Source of the DNA: JALOAD01 sp023228995 [NCBI: Candidatus Muiribacterium halophilum]
GTDB taxonomy: Bacteria; Muiribacteriota; Muiribacteriia; Muiribacteriales
Assembly (NCBI GenBank): GCA_023228995.1
Contig: JALOAD010000070.1
Span: 1-14,650, forward strand
Reading direction: 5' to 3'
DNA: 14,650 bases
How positions within the stretch are numbered: the stretch's first letter is position 1; every line of letters begins with the position of its first letter. Below the pieces are notes generated by a model that worked only from the letters and a program-made list of their open reading frames with translations, made no database searches and was not told the DNA's origin. The position numbers and the translations under genes were made by a program. This document shows, one piece after another, positions 1-9,300 of the stretch.

Positions 1-375
1 GATAAAAAGAGTAAAAAAAACAGATCAAATGATACACATAAATCAAAAACAGACTCTGATAGCAGACTTGGAAGAAAAAATAAGTCTTTATTGGGAATGT
101 ATCATGAAATAAATTATCTTATGGATGTTAATTCTAAAATTATTTTTTTTAGCAAAAATATCTTCTTCTGTTATGATAAATTCAGCAATGTTTTTTTGAA
201 TATATACCTTTTCAGATCTCCACGAGATATTACATAATAACAGGTATTTTGAAATTGAATTCTTAATAATCTTGTCATGAATTAATTTTATCAGCATACG
301 TTATTTTTTGCAAGTTCATTCCAAACAAGTTATGCGTTATGCACAGGTCTGACCCCTCTTTTTCACTCTTTTTCA
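1..375. other. Left-edge region without a supportable gene
   Basis: No gene can be defended here. On the plus strand, the frame starting at base 2 is open from the window edge to a TAA at 110-112 and reads like a charged C-terminal tail (…ADLEEKISLYWECIMK). The frame starting at base 1 is also open, to about 237, so neither is convincing. On the minus strand a 69-codon frame (297 to 88) reads plausibly (…CNISWRSEKVYIQKN…) but has no ribosome binding site and overlaps the plus-strand frames. Between it and tldD, the minus strand carries two tandem copies of AGTGAAAAAG (358-377, the first running into the tldD stop codon), then GGGGTCAGACC (347-357 region) and the doubled heptamer GCATAAC. This could be decayed mobile or repeat DNA. 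Confidence 0.4.
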
Positions 376-1815
376 CTACACTATCCCAACTTCAATTTTT
401 CTAAATCTTGCTGGTGCACAACCATGGCTCATTTCAGCTCTCTGACCTGGCTGTCCTTTACCACAATTTGGAACTCCCCAGAATTTCCAATAATCTTCAT
501 TACATATTGCATCACAACTTCCCCAAAATTCAGGAGTTATTCCTTGATATGTAGGATTTTTAACTGTTTTTGTAATTTTACCATTTTCAATAAGCCATGC
601 TATTTCCATACCAAATTGAAAATTATATCTATATTGATCAATACTCCATGATTTGACAGTAGATACAATAATTCCATCCTCAGTATCTTTTATTAAATCT
701 TCATATTTATAACTTCCTGGCATTAAAGAAAGATTCGGCATTCTAACAATAGGTATATTTATCCAACCTTCTGCTCTATTACAAGCTCTACTAAAGTTTT
801 CAATCTGTTCATGTGCAAATTCTCTGTTTCCAAGAAAATTCTCAAATATACCATTTTTTATAACATGAAATCTATGAGCCCTAACTCCATCATCATCATA
901 ACCATAAGTGCCAAGACCTGTTGGAGCAGTTGGATCTGCAACTATATTAACTATATCTGAACCATATTTGAAATTACCTTTTTTTTCAATATTTACAAAA
1001 GATCTACCTGCATAATTTGCTTCAAGTCCTAGAACTCTATCAAGTTCAGTAGCATGTCCAACAGATTCATGTATTTGTAAAGCAAGTTGTTCACCAACTA
1101 TTATAAGATCTTTTTTACCAGATGGACAATTTTCTGCTGTTAAAAGCTCAATAGCTTCTTCTCTTGTTTTTTCAGCCCCTTCAATTAATTTCAGACCGTA
1201 TATAACTTCATATCCACCTTGTACATATTGACCAAAAGATGCTGGATATGATCTTTTTTGGAAAGTATTCCCATCTGATGAAGTAACACTAAATCCACCG
1301 CCTGATCTTAATAATTCTTGTTCAATAAAACTACCTTCTGAAGATAAAAACCATTGATGTTCTCTATTAAACCACATATAACTTTCAGCATTTTTTATTT
1401 TTTTATCTTTTCTCAAAATCTCATCTATTTCAAATAGCAAACCTAATTTCTCATCCATTCCTACTTTAAAAGGATCAATCATATAAGGAGAATTCCATCT
1501 ATCAATATAAGGTTTTTCTTTTGAAAGTTTAACTTTTTTATTAATTTTCATACTTGAAGCTTTACCAATTCTAACAGCTAGTTCAGCGGTTTTTTCAATA
1601 TCTTTTGTATTCATTACCGAGCTAGCAGCAAATCCCCATGCTCCGTCTACAATAACTCTAATTCCATAGCCCAAAGATACAGCATTTGTAACATCAGAAA
1701 TTTTACCATTTTTTACTCTTAATTCTTCATCTTTCATTTCTACAATTCTTATATCAGCATATTCTGCACCAAGAATTTTACATTTATTAACAGCTATTTC
1801 AGCTAAATTTTTCAT
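376..1815 (-). CDS. tldD: TldD-type metalloprotease subunit
   Basis: This is the catalytic subunit of the TldD/TldE protease. In characterised bacteria the heterodimer degrades or trims unfolded and modified peptides in the cytoplasm (microcin B17 maturation and CcdA turnover in E. coli). The 479 residues match the usual family length. The metal site is intact: HESVGH at residues 249-254 is the HExxxH motif with catalytic Glu250, and Cys451 in the C-terminal NCGKGQ stretch sits where the third, cysteine ligand lies in TldD. A second cysteine follows at 466 (SHGC). There is no signal peptide. The start codon follows AAGGGGG by four bases, and this ribosome binding site abuts and overlaps the TAA of the upstream tldE, only 9 bp away, so the two are probably translationally coupled. 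No precursor peptide gene is visible nearby, so the substrate is unknown. Family and subunit assignment are firm. Confidence 0.93.
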   Translation of the reverse strand: MKNLAEIAVNKCKILGAEYADIRIVEMKDEELRVKNGKISDVTNAVSLGYGIRVIVDGAWGFAASSVMNTKDIEKTAELAVRIGKASSMKINKKVKLSKEKPYIDRWNSPYMIDPFKVGMDEKLGLLFEIDEILRKDKKIKNAESYMWFNREHQWFLSSEGSFIEQELLRSGGGFSVTSSDGNTFQKRSYPASFGQYVQGGYEVIYGLKLIEGAEKTREEAIELLTAENCPSGKKDLIIVGEQLALQIHESVGHATELDRVLGLEANYAGRSFVNIEKKGNFKYGSDIVNIVADPTAPTGLGTYGYDDDGVRAHRFHVIKNGIFENFLGNREFAHEQIENFSRACNRAEGWINIPIVRMPNLSLMPGSYKYEDLIKDTEDGIIVSTVKSWSIDQYRYNFQFGMEIAWLIENGKITKTVKNPTYQGITPEFWGSCDAICNEDYWKFWGVPNCGKGQPGQRAEMSHGCAPARFRKIEVGIV

Positions 1816-1827
1816 ATTTCCCCCTTA
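1816..1827 (-). promoter_or_regulatory. tldD ribosome binding site overlapping the tldE stop
   Basis: On the minus strand the tldE stop TAA runs directly into a strong Shine-Dalgarno stretch (TAAGGGGGAAAT) ending at the tldD ATG. The stop codon forms the 5' edge of the binding site, an arrangement typical of translational coupling between subunits made in equal amounts. Confidence 0.7.
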
Positions 1828-3186
1828 ATAATCTGTCTTGCTTGAAAATCTAAAATTATCAATCTTTAATGCAGGACAAATAAAACCACCACCAAAGAAC
1901 CCGCTTGCAAATTCCTGTTCAGCAGAAACTTCAACAATATTATTTAATGCTTTAATTATACTTTCTGTAAATCTAAAATTTTTAACAGGATATGAAATAT
2001 CACCGTTTTCAATCCAAAAAATTCCATCTCTTGTCATTCCAGTAAAAGTAAGGTCATTTGGATTAATAATATTTGTATAATGAAAATGTGTTACAAGCAA
2101 ACATTTATCAGATGAATTAATTATATCATCCATTTTTCTTTTACCAGGTAATATCTGCAAATTTGTGCATAAAGGTCCATTTGAATTTGGATATGCAAAA
2201 CCATGTCCAGTCGGAACTTTATTATATTTTTTACTTAATTTTATATCATAAGGAAGTTCTTTAAAAACTCCATCTTTAACTATTTCAAGCTGTTTTTTCT
2301 TATTTCCTTCCATATCAAAAGGCATACCAGGATTTATCTGATTATAAGCATTATCAATTATTGAAATTTTATCAGAAAATATCTTTTGTTCTAGTTTTCC
2401 AGAAAACGGAGAATCTCCTTCATAATATTTCATTGTTGAAAAGCCAATATAAGAAAGAAAAAGTAAAATATCTGAAACTGCTTGAGGTTCAAGTATAACA
2501 GTATATTCTCCAATCTCCATATCTTTTGGACTTTTATTAAGAATTGCTTTGTTTATAACAAGTGAAGTTGCTTTATCAAAATCAATATTATCAACATCAT
2601 TTGTAGCATATTCAACCCAGCCTGAATCACCATTATCATCCATAACTGTGGCTGAGTATTTAGCTTTAGAACTTTCATGAAAAGCATAAAGTCCGTCTGA
2701 AGATGCAATTGCTATAATTCCCTCATTATTTGATACAATTCCAGATGAAATAAGAGATTTTTCTTGACATTTTTCAGCAAGATTTTTAATCACCTCTGCT
2801 CTTTTTTCAGGAGTTAATTCTGATGTACTTTTACACCATGATGGAAGTTCTTTTATATAATCAATACTTTTAGGTAATTCAGGATAATCTTCATCAGGTT
2901 TTTGAAATTTTAGTATTTCTATTGCTTTTTTAAAAGATTCTTTAAGATAATCAACATCAAATCTATCAATTGATACTGAAGTGCTTTTTTTATCTTTTGA
3001 AAGTCTTATATCTGCTGTAACATGTTCTCTATAAACATTTTGAGTTATTTCATTATCACCAAATCTTGTCAAAGCATCCTTTATTGAAAAAACAGTTACA
3101 AAAACAAATGGAGCAAATTCTTTTCCAGTTTTTAATATTATATCAATAATATCTTTAATCTTTTTTTCTCTTAAAATTTCAGACAT
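1825..3186 (-). CDS. tldE: TldE/PmbA-type partner subunit
   Basis: This is the non-catalytic partner of TldD. At 453 residues it has the usual PmbA/TldE length and shares the overall TldD-like plan (N-terminal domain around residues 20-220, C-terminal barrel domain after it), but has no HExxxH metal motif, as expected for TldE. In the known E. coli complex TldE forms the heterodimer and helps shape the chamber through which an extended peptide reaches the TldD active site. The ATG is well supported: GGAGG lies five bases upstream, and an upstream -10 box fits a short leader. It is the first gene of a two-gene operon with tldD 9 bp downstream. It starts a transcription unit of its own, since a 165-bp spacer with a possible terminator separates it from the broken gene upstream. 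Confidence 0.9.
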   Translation of the reverse strand: MSEILREKKIKDIIDIILKTGKEFAPFVFVTVFSIKDALTRFGDNEITQNVYREHVTADIRLSKDKKSTSVSIDRFDVDYLKESFKKAIEILKFQKPDEDYPELPKSIDYIKELPSWCKSTSELTPEKRAEVIKNLAEKCQEKSLISSGIVSNNEGIIAIASSDGLYAFHESSKAKYSATVMDDNGDSGWVEYATNDVDNIDFDKATSLVINKAILNKSPKDMEIGEYTVILEPQAVSDILLFLSYIGFSTMKYYEGDSPFSGKLEQKIFSDKISIIDNAYNQINPGMPFDMEGNKKKQLEIVKDGVFKELPYDIKLSKKYNKVPTGHGFAYPNSNGPLCTNLQILPGKRKMDDIINSSDKCLLVTHFHYTNIINPNDLTFTGMTRDGIFWIENGDISYPVKNFRFTESIIKALNNIVEVSAEQEFASGFFGGGFICPALKIDNFRFSSKTDY

Positions 3187-3212
3187 ATTTCCTCCATTTT
3201 TTTATTGCTACT

Positions 3213-3241
3213 ATTATACAATATTTAAGCTGTTTTTTAAA
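3213..3241 (-). promoter_or_regulatory. Probable sigma-70-type promoter of tldE-tldD
   Basis: On the minus strand a consensus TATAAT (3213-3218) lies 26 bp before the tldE ATG. A weak TTTAAA (3236-3241) sits 17 bp further up as a possible -35. With this much A+T the -35 could be chance; the -10 placement just upstream of a strong ribosome binding site is the better evidence. Confidence 0.45.
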
Positions 3242-3283
3242 GAAAATTCATTATTTTATTTTACAATTAATACAAGAAAGTTA

Positions 3284-3317
3284 TGTATAAAAAAAAGAAT
3301 CAAAAAAATTTTTTTGA
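3284..3317 (-). terminator. Possible terminator after the AAA/PD-(D/E)XK remnant
   Basis: A perfect 18-bp palindrome (TCAAAAAAA and TTTTTTTGA, 3300-3317) is followed on the minus strand by a run of eight T. It lies 34 bp after the stop of the remnant gene and before the tldE promoter. The stem is nearly all A:T and has no unpaired loop, so its strength as a terminator is doubtful. Confidence 0.25.
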
Positions 3318-3351
3318 GACAATTCTGGAGTGTAGTATTAAAATTAGATTA

Positions 3352-3991
3352 TTATACTTCTTCACTTTCTACTTTTATTACATTTCTTTCATTTTTATCA
3401 AATTCAATTCCAAGTAATATAATTTTTTTGTTATTATCAAGATATTTTTGATGATATTTCTTTTCTTTTATTTGTTTTAAAGCATTCTTTCCATCAGTTT
3501 TAAATTCAATAATATAAATTATATCTGGCAATTTTATCGTTATATCAATTCTCCCCTTATTTGTAATATCTTCAGCAATTACATCAAGTCCCAACGCTTT
3601 CAAATAAGAATAAAAAACACTAACATAATAACCTTCATATTCATACATTTTGTTATTTATGAAATTATCATAACCAATTCCTGAATATAAAGCTTTAATA
3701 TACTTTTCAAAATTTACTAAATCATTATTTAATAATGAAGTTAATATTAGATTTGAATTACCTTTATATGTAGTGTTTTTTGTAATATATTCAGTCAAAA
3801 CTCCATATAATGATATTCTAACTTCTTTATTAGGAATTTTTAGTAAATACATACGATTATCAAGAACAGTTTCAACCTTATCAATAGTTAAATATCCAGT
3901 CTGCCAATGCAATTTGAGTTTTATCAACATAAATATAATTATGTTCTATTATTTCTCTCAAATTTGATATACCAACAGGTAATTTCCTCAT
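3352..3991 (-). pseudogene. AAA-ATPase-like / PD-(D/E)XK protein, internal deletion
   Basis: This is the collapsed remnant of a gene from the AAA-ATPase-like plus PDDEXK_9 (DUF1703) family, usually around 520-570 residues and often present in many diverged copies per genome. From the ATG at 3991, the first 26 codons give the family's N-terminus (MRKLPVGISN…YVDKTQ), where a P-loop ATPase domain should follow. Instead the frame ends after 36 codons. One base out of phase, the reading resumes at about 3912 with LHWQTGYLTI, the linker that normally follows the ATPase domain, and runs to the TAA at 3352. So roughly 300 or more residues, including Walker A and B, were deleted, with a frameshift at 3910-3916. 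The 192-codon downstream frame (start 3930) keeps the nuclease-like core: GRID at its residues 126-129 and the IEFK strand (Glu142, Lys144), followed by the conserved helix with Gln153 and YHQKY. That part could still be made as a separate protein, but no ribosome binding site precedes it. Function of the family is poorly known. Confidence 0.8.
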
Positions 3992-3997
3992 AAATAT

Positions 3998-4003
3998 ATT
4001 ATA
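3998..4003 (-). promoter_or_regulatory. Extended -10 promoter of the remnant gene
   Basis: On the minus strand, TGTTATAAT is an extended -10 box (TGnTATAAT) whose TATAAT occupies 3998-4003. The original ATG begins at 3991, only six bases further on, so transcription would begin at or next to the start codon (leaderless mRNA). No clear -35 is visible, which an extended -10 can tolerate. Confidence 0.45.
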
Positions 4004-4049
4004 ACAGATAATAATAATACAAGGTTAAAGAGTATCCTTAGTTTTAATC

Positions 4050-6332
4050 CTATTTATCAAAATAAACTTTTATTTGTTTTTTATTACCTTTTTCTGAAAC
4101 AATTGTAATAATACTAAATCCTTTTTCCGGCTCAATACTAATTTCATGAAATTCATTAGTTTCACAAATAAATTTATCATTAATAAACCAATATAATGGA
4201 GCTTTTTTATTATAACTAGCTTGAATTTTAATTTTTTGATAATTTCCATTAATTCCTTTAGGAACAATTATTTTAGCATTATTAGACGGATATATAAAAG
4301 TTGGATTTTCATGGCTTCCAGCTTTGCAATTAGGATTATGTCCTTTATTATCTTTATATATATCTTTAATATAATTTGCCATAAAATCAGGCATAATCAG
4401 TTTGTTTTTGAAAATTAAATTTTTTTCATCCCAACAAAAAGAACAAACTTCATAATCTGTGTTTTTATCAAATGCAACTTTTTTATGCCAAGAACATATT
4501 TCATAATTAAAATTATCTTTAGATATGCTAACTTCAGATGTATTATCACAGTATTCTGAAGCTTTTTTGCCAGAATAATTACAAATTACAATGTTTTCAT
4601 AAAGTGTTTCATTTTTTTGAAATTTAGTATTATCATTTAGTATATTAAATACATCAAACATTAGCGGAGCTGCTGCTTTTGAACCGGTTAGAAAATTATT
4701 ACCTTCACCTGAAAAATTACCAACCCATACTCCAACTGAATATTTAGGTGTCACACCACAAGCCCAAGCATCTCTAAAACCATAAGAAGTTCCTGTTTTC
4801 CATGCTATATTGGAATTATTTCTAATTTTTTGAATATAATATTCCATTTCAGGTCTTTTAACTTTTTTTAAAATTTCAATAATAGTTTGACTAGAACTTG
4901 TAGAAAAAATCCTTTTATTACTTTGAATATTGTTTTGTTCATATAAAATATTTTTATAAATTCCATCATTTGCCAAAGCTGTGTAAACAGATATTATTTC
5001 TGATAATTTCCCTTCTGCTCCACCTAAAATAAGTGAAAGTCCATAATCATCAGCTTCTCTCCATAATGTTGAAATATAAGCATTGTCTTTTAGAAAATAA
5101 TAAAATTTTTCAATTCCATATTGATTTAAAAGTAAAACAGCAGGGACGTTGAGTGATTTTATTAAAGCTTCATCAGCACGAACTAATCCACGAAATAAAT
5201 TATCATAATTTTGTGGTGAATAAGGTCCAAAATAAATTGGTATATCAAATAGTTTTTTTTCTGGAATAATTAATCCTTCTTCAAATGCTTTTGCATATAA
5301 AAACGGTTTTAATATTGATCCTGTGGATCTTGAAGCTATTACTCCATTAACCATACCGTTTTTTTCCAAATCAAAATAATCTCCAGAACCTATATAAGAA
5401 ATACATTTACCTGTTGAGTTTTCAACAATTATTGCAGATACATTTTTAACACCATAAATTTCAGTGAAATTTTCATAATTTTGACATAAATTTTCTAATT
5501 TTCTTTGTAATTCAATATCAATATAGGTTTTTATAATTGGATTTTCTGTTTTTAAAACAAGTCTATCACATAAATGAGGAGCAATAAATGGTAAATTTTC
5601 CTCAACTTCTGGTAAGTTTTCTTTAATTGATAAATTATAATCATCTATTGATATAATGTTTTTTTGTTTTAACTTTAAAAGCAATTTATTTCTTTTTTTT
5701 AAAAGTTTTTCTCTTCCTCTAATTGGAGTAATAAGATTTGGACTATTTGGTAAAACTGCAAGCATTGCAGCTTGTGCCCATGTTAGTTCTTCAGGAGATT
5801 TTGAAAAATATAATATTGATGCAGCTTCAAAACCAATTATATTTCCTCCATAAGGAGCATTTAAAAGATATAATTTTAATATTTCACTTTTTGAATATTT
5901 TATTTCAATAGCAAAAGCACTAAACATTTCAATTATTTTATTAATAAAATTTCTTTCTTTTGGTCTTGAAATTCTTGCAAGCTGCATTGTGATTGTAGAT
6001 GCACCACTTATTATTTTTAATGCTTTAAAATCAGTATACAAAGCTCTTATAACTGCTATTGGATCAATTCCAAAATGCGTATAAAATCTTTTATCTTCAA
6101 ATGTAAGAACTGCTTTTTCTAATTTTTTTGGGATTTTTAAACCTGTATCAGGAAATTTATATTGTTCATCATTATTAATATATATTCGCATTAGAGAATT
6201 ATCACTAGAATATACAAGTTTTGAATAATCATTATTAAATAAAGGAAAAACATGGACTCTTAATACAAAAAACACTAATAAAAGTATTATTATAAAAAGT
6301 AAACATAAAAACTTAATATTAAAAAATCTCAT
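4050..6332 (-). CDS. pbpC: Penicillin-binding protein 1C (bifunctional class A PBP)
   Basis: Inner-membrane enzyme that polymerises glycan strands from lipid II and crosslinks them in the periplasm. It is 760 residues long. A membrane anchor lies at about residues 8-28. The GT51 transglycosylase domain (about 60-230) has catalytic Glu79 in FEDKRFYTHFG, the GASTITMQLAR motif (110-120) and the KSEILKLYLLNAPYGG motif. The transpeptidase domain (about 295-560) has all three active-site motifs: S339-I-L-K342, S393-L-N395 and K512-T-G-T-S. Next comes a Cys/His-rich stretch (C584, C595, C613, H616, C630, C633, C669), then a BiPBP_C domain (about 677-760) that marks the PBP1C subfamily. Both active sites look intact. 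The gene lies 30 bp behind the alpha-2-macroglobulin gene, the classic partner of pbpC, and is probably cotranscribed with it. The start is slightly uncertain: AGAGG lies 18 bases before this ATG, too far for ideal initiation; an ATT codon four codons upstream is better spaced but unusual. Confidence 0.95.
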   Translation of the reverse strand: MRFFNIKFLCLLFIIILLLVFFVLRVHVFPLFNNDYSKLVYSSDNSLMRIYINNDEQYKFPDTGLKIPKKLEKAVLTFEDKRFYTHFGIDPIAVIRALYTDFKALKIISGASTITMQLARISRPKERNFINKIIEMFSAFAIEIKYSKSEILKLYLLNAPYGGNIIGFEAASILYFSKSPEELTWAQAAMLAVLPNSPNLITPIRGREKLLKKRNKLLLKLKQKNIISIDDYNLSIKENLPEVEENLPFIAPHLCDRLVLKTENPIIKTYIDIELQRKLENLCQNYENFTEIYGVKNVSAIIVENSTGKCISYIGSGDYFDLEKNGMVNGVIASRSTGSILKPFLYAKAFEEGLIIPEKKLFDIPIYFGPYSPQNYDNLFRGLVRADEALIKSLNVPAVLLLNQYGIEKFYYFLKDNAYISTLWREADDYGLSLILGGAEGKLSEIISVYTALANDGIYKNILYEQNNIQSNKRIFSTSSSQTIIEILKKVKRPEMEYYIQKIRNNSNIAWKTGTSYGFRDAWACGVTPKYSVGVWVGNFSGEGNNFLTGSKAAAPLMFDVFNILNDNTKFQKNETLYENIVICNYSGKKASEYCDNTSEVSISKDNFNYEICSWHKKVAFDKNTDYEVCSFCWDEKNLIFKNKLIMPDFMANYIKDIYKDNKGHNPNCKAGSHENPTFIYPSNNAKIIVPKGINGNYQKIKIQASYNKKAPLYWFINDKFICETNEFHEISIEPEKGFSIITIVSEKGNKKQIKVYFDK

Positions 6333-6362
6333 GTTTTTGTAAATTAAAACCTCTAATTAAAT

Positions 6363-9300
6363 CTATTGTCTTTTTAATACATTTATATAAAATGAAGATG
6401 AATAAGCATTTATACCATGCTTGTTTATAACTTCACAATATGCTTGCGGAAGTATAAATTTTCCAGGTATAACCGAAGTAATATTAAATTCAAAACTTCT
6501 TCTTTCATTTGAATTTAAATTAAAAAACCAAATAACTCTATCATCTCTTATAGTATAATTATCATAATTTCCAGAAAGAACTCCTCCATTATAAGATGGA
6601 TTAATTATTTCCCAACCAGCAGGTATTATTTGATTAAGAACTATATTATCAAGATTTTTATCATTATTATTTTTAACTTCAATAACAATTTTAAAAACAT
6701 CACCTTGATTAGTATTTTTTATATCAAAAATATCACCATTGTTATTATAAAAACCTCTTGATAATTCCATATTACCATTAGATTTAGACTCAAAACTTCT
6801 TGTTTTTGGAATTCCATGCCATGAGCTAAACCAATATAAATCAGAATTACCTGTATTTTGTATTTTAACTGTATTTATTTTAGATTTTATACTAGTTTTA
6901 AATTCTTTTTTATTATTAATACTTGTTTTTTCATTTTCTATAAATAAATCAGCTGAAAAACTATCATTTACACTATATTTTTGCATATAATTATTCAAAC
7001 TATTTATACAATAAATTATTTCAATATCAGTTAGCCATTTATTTGAATTAAATATTTTTACAATATCTTTATAAAGTTCATGACTTATTTTTTCATCATT
7101 ATTTATTAAAGAAATTTCAAGTAAAACTGCAAGAGCTGCATATTTATCAAAATAAGAATTATTACTTATTATATCTTTATAATAAACAGAATTTAATATT
7201 TTATTAGAAGTATTAAGATTTCCTGCTTTTAAATATGAATAAGCAAGTAAAACTTTTAATCCATTATCTATTTTATTTAAACTATTTTGATATAATATAT
7301 TCATTTCACCAAATTCAAATACATCGGATTTAGCCATTACAAATACACGAAAAACTCTGTCCCTAATATCTCCTTCTGGATTAATACATTGTCTTTTTTG
7401 GAAATTCTTCCAAAGTTCTAATTCTTTTTGAGGTATATAATAACCTTTATTATATGCTTTATTTAAAAATTCACCTGCAAAAGATGTTAAAAATAAATCA
7501 TATTCATTATTGTTTTGATATCTTGAAAAACCACCGTTAAAAAGCTGATATTTCAATATTTCTTTAATAGATTTATTTATTTTATCTGTTTTATCTTTTT
7601 CGCTTAAATTTGTATAAGAAATATCAGTTTCAATAAGTGCATAAGCTGATGATACAATATTATTTAAAGAATAATAAGAATAATTAACTGTATTATTAAA
7701 TCTATTTGTAAAATCAGGTATAAGCTGAGAACTTAGTTTTAAATATTTACTTACAGTATTTTCGTAACCAATTTGTTCAAATACAATATTTTGTGATTTT
7801 CCTTTTTTTATTATATTTGTTTTAAAATCTGAAGAATAAGAATTATCCGGTCTTATTGGAATATTAATTGATTCAACAAATTTCTCTTTATTATCTTCTA
7901 TAATAATATCAATTTTAGAATTTCCAATAATATCATTAGCTTTAAAATTAAAATAATGTGAATATTCTTTGTTTTTTATTAAAGATATTTGAGTTTTTTT
8001 ATTATTATTTAATATTTTATCATCACAAACAGCATATATATCGCATTTTGTATTTTTTTCCGTTGAAATAATCTGAACTAAAGCTGTAAATTCATCTCCT
8101 GGAGATAAAAACATTGGCATTGAAGGGTTTATAATAAATTTATCTTTAACAGGGACGGTCTTTTCAGCTCTTCCAAAAGCATTATTATAAGCTCCAGCTA
8201 CCATTATTCTAACAGCTCCATTATATTGAGGCATTTTAAAATCAATTATAGCTTCACCATTAGAATCTGTTTCTTTAATTCCACTAAATAAAGTAACAGG
8301 TTCAACTCTTTTTGACATAACTGGCGAACTTCTTTTTGTAATTTCACTTCCTAAATCACTACCACCAGTTTTGAAATATTTATGTATAACTCCTTTATCT
8401 TTTTGTATTACATCTTTTAAAATATCCATTGTATCAACACCAAGAGCTCTTTTTTGATAAAAATAATCATACGGGGACGGAGTTTTGTAATTAGTTAAAC
8501 CAAGCGATCCTTCATCTACTACACTAACTGTAAACAAAGATTTTTCTTTTTTATCAGACTTTAAATTAACTCTTATATCTTTGCCAGGTTTAAATACAGA
8601 GTCAGTGTTTATTGAATAATCAATATTTCTTTCACTTGAATTAACCTTGATTTCTCTAATAGTATAAAGCCTTAGAGGAAGATCATTGTTTTTTTGCTCT
8701 TGAGGTTGTACTAAAGTTATAAAAACATAAGAATTTGGAATCATATCAGGAGTAACCCTAATATCAAATTCCATATCTTTTTTATTAATATCTATCCATT
8801 TTTCCCATAAAATCTTATTACCATTTTCAACACTTACCCAAGCTCTACCCTTTCCAGGTGTATTTAAAGGAATACTCACAATATCACCAGGTTTATATGT
8901 TTTATTATCATAATTGCTTTCTAAAACACCTTCATCAACTTTTGCCTGACTTCCCCAAGAATAAGCTCCAAAAAACATAGTTGCAATATGATTTTCATTA
9001 TTATCTTCAGGAATTATTTCAATAAGATATTCTCCCCATTGTTCTGGAGTATATTCAATTTTTGCAATATTACCTTTAAAATCAATATTCCCTTCATATA
9101 AAAGTTCTGTTGTAAGCGAGTTTTTATAATGTTTTCTATAATCACCTTTAGATGAATAATCCCACCACCACCATCTTTGATTTTTATAAATTCTATATTT
9201 AAGATTTTCTTTTTTTACTAAATTTTGATTTTTATCAATTCTAATAATATCAAATATTTGATTTTGACCAGTTTTAACATAATTATCTGCAATATTTCTT

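Noticed and set aside
88-297. 69-codon minus-strand frame as a gene
   Set aside because: It has no ribosome binding site, no recognisable domain, and competing open frames on the other strand; it is kept only as part of the left-edge description.
9162-9176. Four consecutive tryptophans (WWWW) in the A2M as an anomaly
   Set aside because: Bacterial A2M proteins commonly have a Trp-rich stretch at this place, so it is probably a family trait.
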